Assembly: GCA_046760785.1 (NCBI GenBank)
Contig: JBHIET010000069.1
Location: forward strand, 1-18,625
Length of the DNA stretch: 18,625 nucleotides
Reading direction: 5' to 3'
From: JBHIET01 sp046760785
GTDB lineage: Bacteria > Chloroflexota > Anaerolineae > B4-G1
Position numbers and translations under genes: made by a program. Positions 1 to 8,186 of the stretch are shown piece after piece. A model generated the notes under the pieces. The model saw only the letters and a program-made list of their open reading frames with translations. It did no database searches and was not told the origin of the DNA. Within the stretch, counting starts at the first letter, position 1. Each line of letters opens with the position of its first letter.

Positions 1-53
1 CTACCCTTCGACAGGCTCAGGACACCGCTCGACCGGCGCAGCCTGAGCAGTAA

Positions 54-178
54 CTTCTTTTCAATAATCTGGGGTAGGGGCAGGTCTTGCGCACTTCGGG
101 CTGAGCCTCGGGACGAAGCCTCAGGACGAAGCCTGCCCGTCAGGGCGACCGCAAGGGTTCGCCCCTACATTTTGAGAG
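54..178. repeat. Dispersed repeat, copy R1 (inverted relative to R2)
   Basis: This stretch is, read on the opposite strand, nearly the same as 5175-5312. Shared blocks include TGTAGGGGCG, CCCTTGCGGTCGCCCT, GAGGCTTCGTCCCGAGGCTC and GCGCAAGACCTGCCCCT, and similarity continues to an AATAAT/ATTATT end. The right part folds as a hairpin with GGGCGA/TCGCCC arms around a GCAA loop. Immediately upstream (8-22) is the unit TTCGACAGGCTCAGGAC, which recurs at 5033-5049 and about 17164-17180. No gene is visible in 1-205. The first permease gene starts 28 bases after the repeat, so any promoter for the cassette is in or upstream of the repeat. Confidence 0.8.
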
Positions 179-205
179 GATACCACATTTCGTTAGGAGT
201 GGGCT

Positions 206-1369
206 ATGCTGGAGTTTGTGTCGGAATTGGCTCAATCGCATCCCAAAGTTTACACCCTCATCTGGTCCGCCGCGACGGTCGTGTTCATCGTGCTTGCGAG
301 CCTGGCTACAGGTGCCCTGGCGCGCTGGATCGCCAGGCTGCGGGGCAAGAACCAGATGTACCAACAACGCACCTTTGGGGGCTATCTCTTTGCCTCGCCC
401 TGGATTGTTGGCTATCTCATTTTTGTGATCGGCCCGACATTGTTCTCGCTTTATTGGAGTTTCACCCGCTACAGACTGCCCGAGCCGCCGCAGTGGGTGG
501 GATTGGAGAACTACATCAAATTGCTGACGGCCGACGGCAAGTTCCGCGTTTCGTTGCTCAATTCCCTCTACATGACTGTATTGGGGTTGCCATTGCAGAT
601 GGTGACGGCGCTGACCGTGGCGATGATGCTCTATCAAAAGCTGCACGGCGAGAGAATCTTCCGCATCATATACTACCTGCCGGTCATGCTGGCCACCAGC
701 TCGGCGATGCTGATCACCTGGCGTCTGGTGTTGAACCCCAACAATGGAATGCTCAACGCTATCATTCGAGGCGTGGGTGACACCCTGCCCCCATTTGAGT
801 GGCTTACGCGCGCCGTCGTGCACTTCGTTGAGCTCTCCAGTGCCGCCTTTCTGGGGCTACAAAAAGGGGATTACACTCTCCTCCGCAACATCCAGGAACG
901 GGGTTTCCCCGCTCCCGGCGCTGTACCACTGTGGCACCAGAATCTGCTGTGGTCGAAACCCGCGCTCATCCTGATCGGAATCTGGAGTTCGGGCGCGATG
1001 ATGTTGATCTATCTGGCTGCTCTATACGGTGTGCCCTCCGAACTCCTTGAGGCTGCCCGCGTTGATGGAGCTAATTCTTGGCAGCGTTTTCGCCACATCA
1101 TACTTCCCCTGATCTCCCCGGCTACGTTTTATAACCTGGTCGTCGGCGTTATCGCCACGTTGCAGATTTTTGAGCAGTCCTACGTGTTGACGACCAACGG
1201 CGGGCCAGCGCAATCCACCTATTTTGTGGCCTATTACTTGTGGCGCTCGACGTTTCGCTTCAACAAGATCGGCTATGGCGCTGCTATGTCGTGGATTTTG
1301 CTCGCCATTGTCCTGGCCTTGACCCTTATCAATTTCCGTTTGTCGGAGCGCTGGGTCTATTATGGGTAG
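206..1369 (+). CDS. Carbohydrate ABC transporter permease, MalF/UgpA-like
   Basis: An inner-membrane permease subunit of a CUT1-type sugar importer that should pair with the MalG-like permease encoded next. The start is supported by AGGAG six bases upstream. The 387-residue product has an extra N-terminal membrane segment (about residues 17-40), then the usual permease core. The EAA loop that docks the ATPase is visible near residues 285-305 (EAARVDGANSWQRFRHIILP). The protein is longer than the ~300 residues typical of the family. The surplus is the N-terminal segment plus roughly 50 residues before the EAA half (about 195-245), probably an extracytoplasmic loop. Fifteen bases separate it from the next gene, so they form an operon. 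No solute-binding protein or ATPase gene is in the window. The neighbouring hexosaminidase and SIS genes suggest amino sugars or chito-/muro-oligosaccharides as substrate, which is inference. Confidence 0.93.
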   Translation: MLEFVSELAQSHPKVYTLIWSAATVVFIVLASLATGALARWIARLRGKNQMYQQRTFGGYLFASPWIVGYLIFVIGPTLFSLYWSFTRYRLPEPPQWVGLENYIKLLTADGKFRVSLLNSLYMTVLGLPLQMVTALTVAMMLYQKLHGERIFRIIYYLPVMLATSSAMLITWRLVLNPNNGMLNAIIRGVGDTLPPFEWLTRAVVHFVELSSAAFLGLQKGDYTLLRNIQERGFPAPGAVPLWHQNLLWSKPALILIGIWSSGAMMLIYLAALYGVPSELLEAARVDGANSWQRFRHIILPLISPATFYNLVVGVIATLQIFEQSYVLTTNGGPAQSTYFVAYYLWRSTFRFNKIGYGAAMSWILLAIVLALTLINFRLSERWVYYG

Positions 1370-1384
1370 AGGAGGCTGATTTCG

Positions 1385-2287
1385 ATGGACAATCTCAAGC
1401 CCCGCCAAGGTACATTTTCCCCTGCGAGGAGAAAGAAGCCGGCGCGTGTCATCGCCAAGCAGGCCACGCGCCAGGCGTTGTTTTACGCTTTTCTCGTGAT
1501 TGGAAGTGTGGTCACGATCTTCCCGCTCTTTTGGGTGATTTCGACCTCGCTGAAGACGATAAAAGAAGCGAACGCGCCGCAGCTCGTCTGGTGGCCCGCG
1601 AGGCCACAATTGGACGCTTACGTCGAAGCCCTGGTTGATAAGCATTGGTTGGTCTACTTTTGGAATTCGGCTTTCGTGACCACCCTGGCGGTTCTCGGCA
1701 CGCTGGCGTCGGTGGCGGCCGTCGCATACGCTTTTAGCCGCATCGAGTGGCCGGGGCGAAATGTGGTCTTCTTCCTGATGCTTTCTACGCTCATGTTGCC
1801 GCTGCAGACCACGCTCGTGCCTCAGTATGTCTTCTTTACCAAAGTTAAGTGGGTCGGCACTTTCAACCCTATCACGATTCCCGGTTTCTTCGCCGGCAGT
1901 GCCATGTACATCTTTCTGCTACGCCAATTTATGATGACCCTGCCCCGCGAAATGGATGAAGCAGCGGTGATAGATGGCGCCAGCCACCTGCAAATCTGGT
2001 GGTACATTATCCTGCCACTGTGCAAACCCGCCCTGGCAACCATCGCGGTTTTTCTATTCGTGGCGAATTGGAACTCGCTCCAGACGCCGTTGATCTACCT
2101 GACGGATAAGAGCACGCACACGTTGCCCATTTTTATCGCCAACCTGCGGCAGCCCCAACTGGTGGAACAGAACTGGCCGTTGATCATGGCAGCCTCGGCG
2201 CTGACGATAATTCCACTGGTCATTCTGTTCTTCATCGCTCAGCGCTACGTGTTGGAGAGCGTCGTTCTGACCGGGACCAAGGGGTGA
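1385..2287 (+). CDS. Carbohydrate ABC transporter permease, MalG-like
   Basis: Second membrane subunit of the same CUT1 sugar importer. AGGAGG lies nine bases before the ATG. The 300-residue product is of normal family length, with a basic N-terminal tail (about residues 1-30), a first membrane segment near 35-55 and about six membrane helices overall. The EAA loop is clear near residues 187-207 (EMDEAAVIDGASHLQIWWYI followed by LP). The C-terminus ends QRYVLESVVLTGTKG, a form typical of MalG-type subunits. The stop is only seven bases before the hexosaminidase start, indicating co-transcription. The ATPase is probably a shared MsmX/UgpC-type subunit encoded elsewhere. That is an inference from its absence here. 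Confidence 0.95.
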   Translation: MDNLKPRQGTFSPARRKKPARVIAKQATRQALFYAFLVIGSVVTIFPLFWVISTSLKTIKEANAPQLVWWPARPQLDAYVEALVDKHWLVYFWNSAFVTTLAVLGTLASVAAVAYAFSRIEWPGRNVVFFLMLSTLMLPLQTTLVPQYVFFTKVKWVGTFNPITIPGFFAGSAMYIFLLRQFMMTLPREMDEAAVIDGASHLQIWWYIILPLCKPALATIAVFLFVANWNSLQTPLIYLTDKSTHTLPIFIANLRQPQLVEQNWPLIMAASALTIIPLVILFFIAQRYVLESVVLTGTKG

Positions 2288-2294
2288 TGCCGGC

Positions 2295-3896
2295 ATGAAG
2301 CTGACGTTGGACCAGGCAATCGGCGCGAAACTGATGCTGAGCTTCGCCGGCATAGAGCCGCCCTCGGATATTCTGGTAATGGTGCGGAAGCAGCACGTTG
2401 GCGGTGTGACGCTTTTCCGTTCACTGAATGTGGTCGCTCCTGCTCAGGTTCGCGCGTTGACAGGCGTTTTGCAGCGCGCAGCCGTGGCTTCGGGACAGCC
2501 ACCTCTGCTCATCGCCGCCGACCAGGAGGGTGGGCAGTTGATGGCTATCGGTGATACAACCCCCTTTCCTGGCAACATGGCGCTGGGAGCGACGGGGTCC
2601 ATCGATCTGGCACGCAAAACAGGGCGCGCGCTGGGACGCGAATTGGCGGCGATGGGCGTCAACGTCAACTACGCCCCTGTGTGTGATGTAAACAACAACC
2701 CTCAAAACCCGGTGATTGGCATCCGCTCCTTCGGTGAGGACCCGGCGATGGTCGCCCGTTTCTGTGCGGCAATGGTAGAGGGCCTGCAATCATCCGGCGT
2801 TGCGGCGACCGCCAAGCACTTTCCCGGTCATGGCGATACCAGCGGCGATTCGCACCACGGCATGCCCGTGGAACCGCGCGATCGAGAGCGCCTGGAGCAG
2901 GTCGAGATTCCACCCTTTGCAGCAGCCATCGAAGCCAACGTGCGCCTCGTCATGACGACCCATGTTGCTTTTCCAAATCTCAATGAGGGCGTGGCGTTGC
3001 CGTCGACGCTCTCTCCGGCACTTCTGGAGGGATTGCTTCGCGAGGAGTTGGGTTTCCGTGGAGTGATTGTCAGCGACGCGATGAACATGGCAGCCATTCG
3101 GCAGGGGAGCGGGTTGGTCGTGGACGCGCTCTCTGCTGTCGCAGCAGGCGTCGACCTCTTGCTGCTTGTCGGTGATATGGCGGTTCAACGGAACATTTAT
3201 TCTGCCTTACTCCAGGCAACTGAGCGCACGCTTCTATCCCCAGCCAAGATGATGTCCTCGGCAGGGCGCGTGTTGACCCTCAAGCAATGGCTTGCTGCTA
3301 TGCTGCAACCCTCTTTGGACGTGGTGGGCTGTGCTGAGCACCGTGACCTGGCCCTCGAGACCGCTGCCCGTTCGATCACGCTGGTGCGTGACGAGGCTGA
3401 TTTGCTGCCCCTGCGTCTTTCCTCCGACGCACGCCTGGCCGTCGTTGTGCCACAGCCAGTTGATCTGACACCTGCTGACACATCGTCGTACGTCACTTGC
3501 ACGTTGGCCCAGGCATTGCGGCATTACCATCCATCCGTTGATGAATTTGTGGTGTCTCATGCCCCATCTGACGCTGATATCGCTGCTCTGCGGCAGAAGA
3601 TCGGTGAGTATGACACGGTCATCGTCGGCACGATTAACGCTTCTATGCAATCGAACCAGGCAGCTATGGTGAAGGCGCTGCTGGACACTGGTGTGCCCAC
3701 GATTGTGGTCGCGTTGCGCCTGCCGTACGACCTGCAAGCCTATCCAAACGCTCCCACCTACTTGTGCACCTATAGCGTCCTGGCGCCTTCAATGGATGCA
3801 CTGGCAGGGGTGCTTTGGGGGGATATTCCTTTCAAAGGGCGACTCCCTGTTTCGATTCCGGGGATGTATCCAATCGGGCACGGAGTGGATGCTTGA
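2295..3896 (+). CDS. nagZ: Glycoside hydrolase family 3, beta-N-acetylhexosaminidase (NagZ-type)
   Basis: Cleaves terminal beta-N-acetylglucosamine from imported chitooligosaccharides or muropeptides. No signal peptide is visible, so it should act in the cytoplasm, after the transporter. The GH3 N-terminal barrel spans about residues 5-340. The NagZ-defining motif is at 174-187 (KHFPGHGDTSGDSH), giving the catalytic Asp-His pair D185/H187, and the nucleophile is D261 in VSDAMNM. Residues about 345-533 form the C-terminal domain, making the protein longer than the ~340-residue single-domain NagZ of Gram-negative bacteria and closer to two-domain forms. The start lies seven bases after the permease stop, with GGGG as a weak ribosome site. 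The family is certain; the exact substrate is inferred from context. Confidence 0.93.
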   Translation: MKLTLDQAIGAKLMLSFAGIEPPSDILVMVRKQHVGGVTLFRSLNVVAPAQVRALTGVLQRAAVASGQPPLLIAADQEGGQLMAIGDTTPFPGNMALGATGSIDLARKTGRALGRELAAMGVNVNYAPVCDVNNNPQNPVIGIRSFGEDPAMVARFCAAMVEGLQSSGVAATAKHFPGHGDTSGDSHHGMPVEPRDRERLEQVEIPPFAAAIEANVRLVMTTHVAFPNLNEGVALPSTLSPALLEGLLREELGFRGVIVSDAMNMAAIRQGSGLVVDALSAVAAGVDLLLLVGDMAVQRNIYSALLQATERTLLSPAKMMSSAGRVLTLKQWLAAMLQPSLDVVGCAEHRDLALETAARSITLVRDEADLLPLRLSSDARLAVVVPQPVDLTPADTSSYVTCTLAQALRHYHPSVDEFVVSHAPSDADIAALRQKIGEYDTVIVGTINASMQSNQAAMVKALLDTGVPTIVVALRLPYDLQAYPNAPTYLCTYSVLAPSMDALAGVLWGDIPFKGRLPVSIPGMYPIGHGVDA

Positions 3897-3926
3897 TGTG
3901 GTGTGACCCAGACTAAAGGGGACTCT

Positions 3927-4964
3927 ATGAGCCTGAAATCAGAAATACTTGAGCAACCACTGGTACTTGCCCGCCTTCTGGAAAGCCAGATGGAGAGCGT
4001 TGAAGAGATAGCCCATGCAATCCGCGAGAGAGAGAGCAGCTACATTTTCCTGGCCGCACGGGGCAGCTCAGACAACGCTGGGCTGTACGCCAAATACCTA
4101 TGGGGGGCTTTCAATCAGTTACCCGTAGCCCTGGCCGCTCCCTCGCTCTTCAGCATCTACGGCAGACCGCCTGCTCTGAGGGATGCCCTCGTGGTCGGCA
4201 TCTCCCAATCTGGTCGGTCGCCCGACATTGTCAGCGTGGTGACCGAGGGAAAGCGCCAGGGCGCACCGACTCTGGCCATTACCAACGACCCTGGCTCGCC
4301 GCTGGCCCAGGCCGCCGAGTTCGTGATTGACATCGGCGCTGGAGCTGAGAGGGCGGTGGCTGCCACGAAGACGTACACGGCCCAACTGCTGGCCATAGCC
4401 ATGCTCTCGGTGGCCTTGGACGAGGATCGCGACCGCTTGGCCGCACTGCAGTGCGTGCCCGAGATGGTGCGACAAGTCCTGGCGCTGGATGCAACCATAG
4501 AGCAGGTGGCTCAGCGCTACCGCTATATGGAGCGATGTGTGGTGCTGGGGCGCGGCTATAACTATGCTACCGCATTCGAGTGGTCGCTTAAGCTAAAGGA
4601 GTTGACCTACGTGGTCGCGGAGCCCTATTCCTCGGCCGATTTTCAACACGGTCCCATCGCCATTGTAGGCCAGGGCTTCCCTGTGTTGGCGGTCGCACCA
4701 GGTGGTGCTGTCTACGCCGATATGCTTGCCCTGTTGTCCCGTCTGGTCAGCAAACACCAGGCGGAGTTGCTGGTTATTTCGGACGAAGAAGAAGCTCTAG
4801 CACTGGCACGTACGTCGCTGCGTCTTCCGAGTGGTCTGCCCGAATGGCTCAGCCCGCTGGTGAGTATCGTGCCCGCTCAACTGTTCTGTTATCACCTGGC
4901 GCGCGCTAGAGGGTATGATGCTGAAGCGCCGCGCGGGCTGAGCAAAGTCACGCTCACCATGTGA
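3927..4964 (+). CDS. SIS-domain aminosugar-phosphate isomerase/deaminase (GlmS C-half-like)
   Basis: A double-SIS protein matching the isomerase half of GlmS but lacking the N-terminal glutaminase domain and its catalytic cysteine. Such proteins usually act as glucosamine-6-phosphate deaminases (NagB-II-like) or related AgaS-type enzymes. Visible motifs are GSSDNAG near residue 45 (sugar-phosphate loop), ISQSGRSPDI near 92, AATKTYTAQL near 142, and EPYSSADFQHGP near 233 in the second SIS domain. The end PRGLSKVTLTM resembles GlmS, which ends in a similar Pro-Arg-x-Leu-(Ala/Ser)-Lys-x-Val sequence. I chose the ATG at 3927 because AGGGGA lies just upstream. A GTG at 3903 in the same frame would add eight residues that do not look conserved. 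As last gene of the cassette it would funnel amino-sugar phosphates from the hexosaminidase into glycolysis, which is inference. Confidence 0.9.
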   Translation: MSLKSEILEQPLVLARLLESQMESVEEIAHAIRERESSYIFLAARGSSDNAGLYAKYLWGAFNQLPVALAAPSLFSIYGRPPALRDALVVGISQSGRSPDIVSVVTEGKRQGAPTLAITNDPGSPLAQAAEFVIDIGAGAERAVAATKTYTAQLLAIAMLSVALDEDRDRLAALQCVPEMVRQVLALDATIEQVAQRYRYMERCVVLGRGYNYATAFEWSLKLKELTYVVAEPYSSADFQHGPIAIVGQGFPVLAVAPGGAVYADMLALLSRLVSKHQAELLVISDEEEALALARTSLRLPSGLPEWLSPLVSIVPAQLFCYHLARARGYDAEAPRGLSKVTLTM

Positions 4965-5032
4965 ATTTTCGCGGTACTGCAAAACCTGCTGGTGCCTATG
5001 GAGCGAGCGCCGGTTGGGCAGGGCTGGAGCCC

Positions 5033-5168
5033 TTTGACAGGCTCAGGACAAACGCAGCGCAAGGCCGTATCAAGACCAGGCGAGCGGCTCTAGTATGGGT
5101 TTTCTACCACGAGACCGCGCCTCGGTCTCGATACGCGCCTGCGGCACTACTCGACCAGCGGCGCTCAG
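5033..5168. repeat. Mosaic of short widespread palindromic repeats
   Basis: This lies in the 334-base gap between the SIS gene and cbiO, in which I see no gene. It starts with TTTGACAGGCTCAGGAC, related to 8-22 and about 17164-17180. A perfect hairpin follows: CGAGACCG at 5110-5117 pairs with CGGTCTCG at 5123-5130. Next comes a degenerate palindrome, TCTCGATACGCGCC...ACTACTCGACCAGCGG. Similar strings (GGTCTCGATACGC...CTACTCGACCAGCGG) are familiar from many actinobacterial and other genomes. From 4965 to 5032 nothing recognisable is seen. Confidence 0.6.
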
Positions 5169-5174
5169 GTGTCT

Positions 5175-5312
5175 TCTCAAAATGTAGGGGCGCACCCTTG
5201 CGGTCGCCCTGGTGGGCGGGCTTCATCCTGAGGCTTCGTCCCGAGGCTCAGCCCGAGGGGCTCAGCTCGAAGGGCGCAAGACCTGCCCCTCCCCCGAATT
5301 ATTGGGAAGATA
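5175..5312. repeat. Dispersed repeat, copy R2 (inverted partner of R1)
   Basis: Reverse-complement copy of 54-178 with a few substitutions and one small insertion (an extra GGGGCTCAGCTC-like stretch). R1 and R2 together bracket the four-gene amino-sugar cassette. The repeat edge runs into cbiO: the stop codon at 5299-5301 and the last few codons fall in the CCCGAATTATTGGGAAGA end, whose equivalent in R1 is at 54-75. The extreme C-terminus of CbiO may therefore be repeat-derived. Partial copies of the same family occur at 15791-15819 and 17345-17395. Confidence 0.78.
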
Positions 5313-6072
5313 CACGGTGCTGGTGGATGAGGTTGGTGCGCAGCAGCAATGCCTCGTCGGTCAGTATCTCGTGGGGGAAGCCCTGCGCTGCCAGGCGGTG
5401 ATCCTCCCCCAGCACATAGACCTGCCGGGCCACGACGTCGGCGATCTCCAGATCGTGGGTGGCCACCACAAGCGTCTTGCCGCGCTCGGCCAGCGAAAGG
5501 AGAAAATCAATCGCCCAACCCCGGGTGCGAGGGTCCAGGTTGGCCGTCGGCTCGTCCAGCAGCCACACCTCCGGGTCCAGGGAGAGGATGGAAGCCAGAG
5601 CCACTCTCTTCTTCTCCCCCTCGCTGAGGTTGTACGGTGCCCTGTCCCGCAGGCTTTGAATGCTCAAGGCCTCCAGGGCCCCCTCCACCCGCGCCACGGC
5701 CTCCTCCCTTGGAAGCCCCAGTTGCAGCGGGGCGAAGGCCACCTCGTCCCAGACGGTGGGGGAGAATAACTGTACGTCGGGGTCCTGGAAGACCAGCCCT
5801 ACCCGGCGGCGGAAGGCGTAGGCTCCATCCTGAAATATCTTCTCCGTCAGTGGCACGCCAAAGGCCCTGACCTCCCCCGCCGTGGGGAAGTAGAGGCCAT
5901 CCAAGATCTTGAGCAGCGTGGATTTGCCCGAGCCGTTGGCCCCCAGGATGGCTATCCTCTCCCCCCTCGTGACGGTGAAGTTGATCTCCCGCAGGGCAGA
6001 GATGCCGTCCAGATAGTTGTAACTGACTTCCTCAAGTCTGAAGACCTCGATGTCTGGCGAGTTCATCTCCAT
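5299..6072 (-). CDS. cbiO: Energy-coupling factor ABC ATPase CbiO (Ni/Co uptake)
   Basis: The ATPase that powers cobalt or nickel uptake, working at the inner face of the membrane with CbiQ and CbiM. The 257-residue product shows Walker A GANGSGKST at 44-52, a Q-loop around FQDPDVQLF (95-103), the signature LSEGEKKRVALAS at 149-161, Walker B VWLLDEP at 169-175 with D-loop NLD, and H206 in ATHD. The signature reads LSEGE rather than LSGGQ. The start is at 6072, with GGGAG five bases upstream; an ATG two codons later (6066) makes the ATGA overlap with the cbiQ stop and is the alternative. It is the last gene of the metal operon. The frame stays open a further ~690 bases upstream, but that part is antisense-phase noise over cbiQ. 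Confidence 0.96.
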   Translation of the reverse strand: MEMNSPDIEVFRLEEVSYNYLDGISALREINFTVTRGERIAILGANGSGKSTLLKILDGLYFPTAGEVRAFGVPLTEKIFQDGAYAFRRRVGLVFQDPDVQLFSPTVWDEVAFAPLQLGLPREEAVARVEGALEALSIQSLRDRAPYNLSEGEKKRVALASILSLDPEVWLLDEPTANLDPRTRGWAIDFLLSLAERGKTLVVATHDLEIADVVARQVYVLGEDHRLAAQGFPHEILTDEALLLRTNLIHQHRVSSQ

Positions 6073-6971
6073 ACTATCTCCCACAACCCGATCAACAAAC
6101 TGATACCCACGACAAACCCGCTCCAGGCCGCGTCCCCCCACCGCAAACGGAAGTCGTCCAGGGAATGCGCCTGGCCACTCCAGCCCCGGGAGCGCATGGC
6201 CAGGTAGACCTCGTTGCTCAGGTGATACGACTTGCCCAGAAGGAAACCCAGCCGGGTGGCGATCCAGCGATGCTGCTCCCGGATGTGGGTGGGTCCTACC
6301 GTGCGGCTCCGGCGGGCCAGGAACATACCCTCCACCACCCGCAGGAAGAGGAAAATGTAGCGATAGGTCATCCCCAGGACAAGGATGCCCACCTGGGGGA
6401 AGCGGAGCACAACGAGTGCCTTTAGCAGCCGCGTCCACTCCGTGGTCAGGACCAGAAGCACGGCGAAGGAGACCGAGGTAGCCACGCGGGTGACGAAAAG
6501 GGCCGCCCCCCGCAGCCCCTGCTCGGTGATGGCGATCCCGTTGGGCAAATGAATGAACCCCCACCCCCAGGGATCGGAGAGAGGAATCAGAGTGACCACC
6601 GCCCGCCCCGGTGTGACAAAGTTGAAGATGGCGGGCAGGGCGATGACACCGGCGAAAAGAGGGATGAAAACCCAGACCCGCTTGACGAAGAAACCGAGGG
6701 GAATCTTCGCTGCCAGGGCCAAGAGCAGGGTCAGCAGATAGAGGCCCACTAGCGTCTCCAGGCAATGTGCCATAGCAGTGATCACGAGAAACGCCAGAAA
6801 GGTGACCACCTTCACCCGAGGGTCAAGGGCTTGTAACAGGCCGGGGAGGCGGGCATAGCGAGTGGCAAAGACCGTCCGCTCGATGGCCTCGGTGATCTCA
6901 GCCAACGTCTTGGCGACGAAATCCCCCCGGGAGGGGAATAACCTCCCGCAGGGTTCACAGCGTCGCGCCAT
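6063..6971 (-). CDS. cbiQ: Energy-coupling factor transmembrane protein CbiQ (Ni/Co uptake)
   Basis: T-component that couples the CbiO ATPase to the metal-binding CbiM. The 302-residue product begins with a hydrophilic region (1-50) ending in LQALDPRVKV, the usual entry to the first membrane helix of this family. Several membrane segments follow, between about 53 and 220. The coupling helices carry the expected small-residue/Arg motifs: ARRSRTVG near 222 and MRSRGWSG near 261. A last membrane segment closes the protein. The ATG directly follows the stop of the PDGLE gene (TGAATG), and the stop overlaps cbiO, so translation is coupled. The first ~15 residues, including CEPC, are not typical, and a slightly later start is possible, although no better ribosome site is seen. 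Confidence 0.93.
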   Translation of the reverse strand: MARRCEPCGRLFPSRGDFVAKTLAEITEAIERTVFATRYARLPGLLQALDPRVKVVTFLAFLVITAMAHCLETLVGLYLLTLLLALAAKIPLGFFVKRVWVFIPLFAGVIALPAIFNFVTPGRAVVTLIPLSDPWGWGFIHLPNGIAITEQGLRGAALFVTRVATSVSFAVLLVLTTEWTRLLKALVVLRFPQVGILVLGMTYRYIFLFLRVVEGMFLARRSRTVGPTHIREQHRWIATRLGFLLGKSYHLSNEVYLAMRSRGWSGQAHSLDDFRLRWGDAAWSGFVVGISLLIGLWEIVWR

Positions 6972-7274
6972 TCAGCCCTCTCTCCGGGCCAGAAGCCGCC
7001 CCAGCCCCCAGCCGACGAGGGCGACGAGAGCGATGCCCACGACGGCCGAGAGGATGTAGCCCGGCACATCCCCCAGGCCGGGGACGGTGTAATCGGGCAG
7101 CGGAGCATTCCATATCTCGGCGAACTTGGCCAGCCCCTGCGGGACGTAGCCCAGCATGTCGGAGAATTCGTCGGACCCCCACTCACCCCAGGCCGTGCCG
7201 GAGGCCAGCAGCCCCAGCGGGGAGAGGAGCGCCAGTATCCCCAGGCCGATCCACAACTTGTTGATCCCTTTCAT
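6972..7274 (-). CDS. PDGLE-domain / CbiN-like small subunit of the metal transporter
   Basis: A 100-residue protein with a membrane segment at about 6-27, an external loop carrying GTAWGEWGSDEF and YVPQGLAKFAEIW...PLPDY, and a second membrane segment near 73-95. This is the layout of the PDGLE/CbiN-type accessory subunit, which is fused to the C-terminus of CbiM in some species and needed for metal capture. Its ATG overlaps the cbiM stop (ATGA) and its stop abuts the cbiQ start, so it is translated with both. Family identity rests on motif pattern and position; sequence in this family is weakly conserved. Confidence 0.85.
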   Translation of the reverse strand: MKGINKLWIGLGILALLSPLGLLASGTAWGEWGSDEFSDMLGYVPQGLAKFAEIWNAPLPDYTVPGLGDVPGYILSAVVGIALVALVGWGLGRLLARREG

Positions 7275-7966
7275 GCCGGCACCTCCTTGCTGGCCCTCAG
7301 TTGCATCACAGAGGGCATAGCCCGCTGCAGAAAGGCCACCACCCCTCCTGTGACCACCGCCTCAGCGAAGCCCGCGATGGTCAGATGGGCGAAGAGCATG
7401 GCCGGGATGGCCTGCGAGAGGCCATAAGGACAATAGAGCGGCGTTCCGTCGGCGGCGTGGAAAAGGGCCGGCTGCAGGCCGAACTCGATGGCCGCGCACA
7501 GAGCCGCGGCGTTGATACCCACGTAGCCGCCGATGGCTGCCCCGATCCAGTGGCGCGATGAGGTAGAGGCAGCATTGCCGCTGATGGCGCGATAGACGAC
7601 GTAGCCGACGAAAGGCAGCACGACGGCCATATTGAAGCAATTGGCCCCGAAGGCCAGGATGCCCCCGTCGCCGAAGAATATGGCCTGGATCAGGAGGGCG
7701 ATGGAGACCCCGATCGTCGCCGCCCAGGGCCCCAGGACGACGGCCATCAGCGTCCCGCCGACGGCGTGCGCCGTCGTTCCATCGGGCACCGGGGCATTGA
7801 ACATCATGATGGTGAAGGAAAAGGCGGCGAAGATGGACAGGAGGGGAACAGTTCTGCTCGTGAGAGCCTCTTTGACTTTCCTCGTCGCCTTGTACCAGAA
7901 TGGCGCTGCTGCGGCGTACATCACGCCACAGGTCGCCGGACTGAGGTATCCATCCGGAATGTGCAT
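7271..7966 (-). CDS. cbiM: Nickel/cobalt ECF transporter substrate-capture protein CbiM
   Basis: Membrane S-component that binds Ni2+ or Co2+. The 231-residue product starts MHIPDGYLSP, the invariant CbiM/NikM N-terminus whose second-residue histidine coordinates the metal. TAHAVGGTL near residue 65 and FFGDGGILAFGANCFNMA near 97-114 are also family hallmarks. I chose the start at 7966 because AAGGAGG lies six bases upstream and the MHIPDG end must be N-terminal. The frame stays open upstream to 8143, but that extension translates a dispersed repeat. Whether the metal is nickel or cobalt cannot be read from CbiM alone; the CooT neighbour favours nickel. Confidence 0.96.
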   Translation of the reverse strand: MHIPDGYLSPATCGVMYAAAAPFWYKATRKVKEALTSRTVPLLSIFAAFSFTIMMFNAPVPDGTTAHAVGGTLMAVVLGPWAATIGVSIALLIQAIFFGDGGILAFGANCFNMAVVLPFVGYVVYRAISGNAASTSSRHWIGAAIGGYVGINAAALCAAIEFGLQPALFHAADGTPLYCPYGLSQAIPAMLFAHLTIAGFAEAVVTGGVVAFLQRAMPSVMQLRASKEVPA

Positions 7967-8025
7967 TTGTTTCCTCCTTGACTTTGGGTGCAGGTCACTA
8001 CTCAGCCATTCCATCAGATTCAATC

Positions 8026-8096
8026 GGACGCAGATTGACGCGGATTTTCGCAGATCAAATTCAAGAATCAGCGTTTGTCGGCGTTCGTCTGCGTCC
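8026..8096. repeat. Dispersed repeat with inverted ends, upstream of cbiM
   Basis: GGACGCAGA at 8026-8034 pairs with TCTGCGTCC at 8088-8096. The interior reads TTGACGCGGATTTTCGCAGA, a string resembling a repeat common between genes in several environmental phyla. It makes up most of the 220-base gap between the zinc-ribbon gene and cbiM. The rest of that gap (7974-8025 and 8097-8186) shows no recognisable promoter or riboswitch. Confidence 0.6.
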
Positions 8097-8186
8097 CCAA
8101 GGATGCGCTCTATCTTCTTCGCGAAATCTTCTGACTTTTCCACCCCCTCTCTTTGCTGACCTACCTCACCACAGCGGGGCCAGGTG

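Noticed and set aside
4961..5401. Open frame of 146 residues after the SIS gene
   Set aside because: It consists of repeat sequence (R2 and palindromes) and runs into antisense of cbiO.
6073..6765. Upstream extension of the cbiO frame to a ~488-residue protein
   Set aside because: The extra part lies out of phase over cbiQ, is low-complexity and shows no family motif. cbiO has a good start at 6072.
7967..8143. Upstream extension of cbiM (MEKSEDFAKK...)
   Set aside because: It translates a dispersed intergenic repeat. CbiM must begin MHIPDG for metal binding, and an excellent ribosome site precedes 7966.
7967..8186. Cobalamin or NiCo riboswitch before cbiM
   Set aside because: I looked for the conserved cobalamin box and the NiCo G-rich loops and did not see them. 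The gap is mostly a dispersed repeat.
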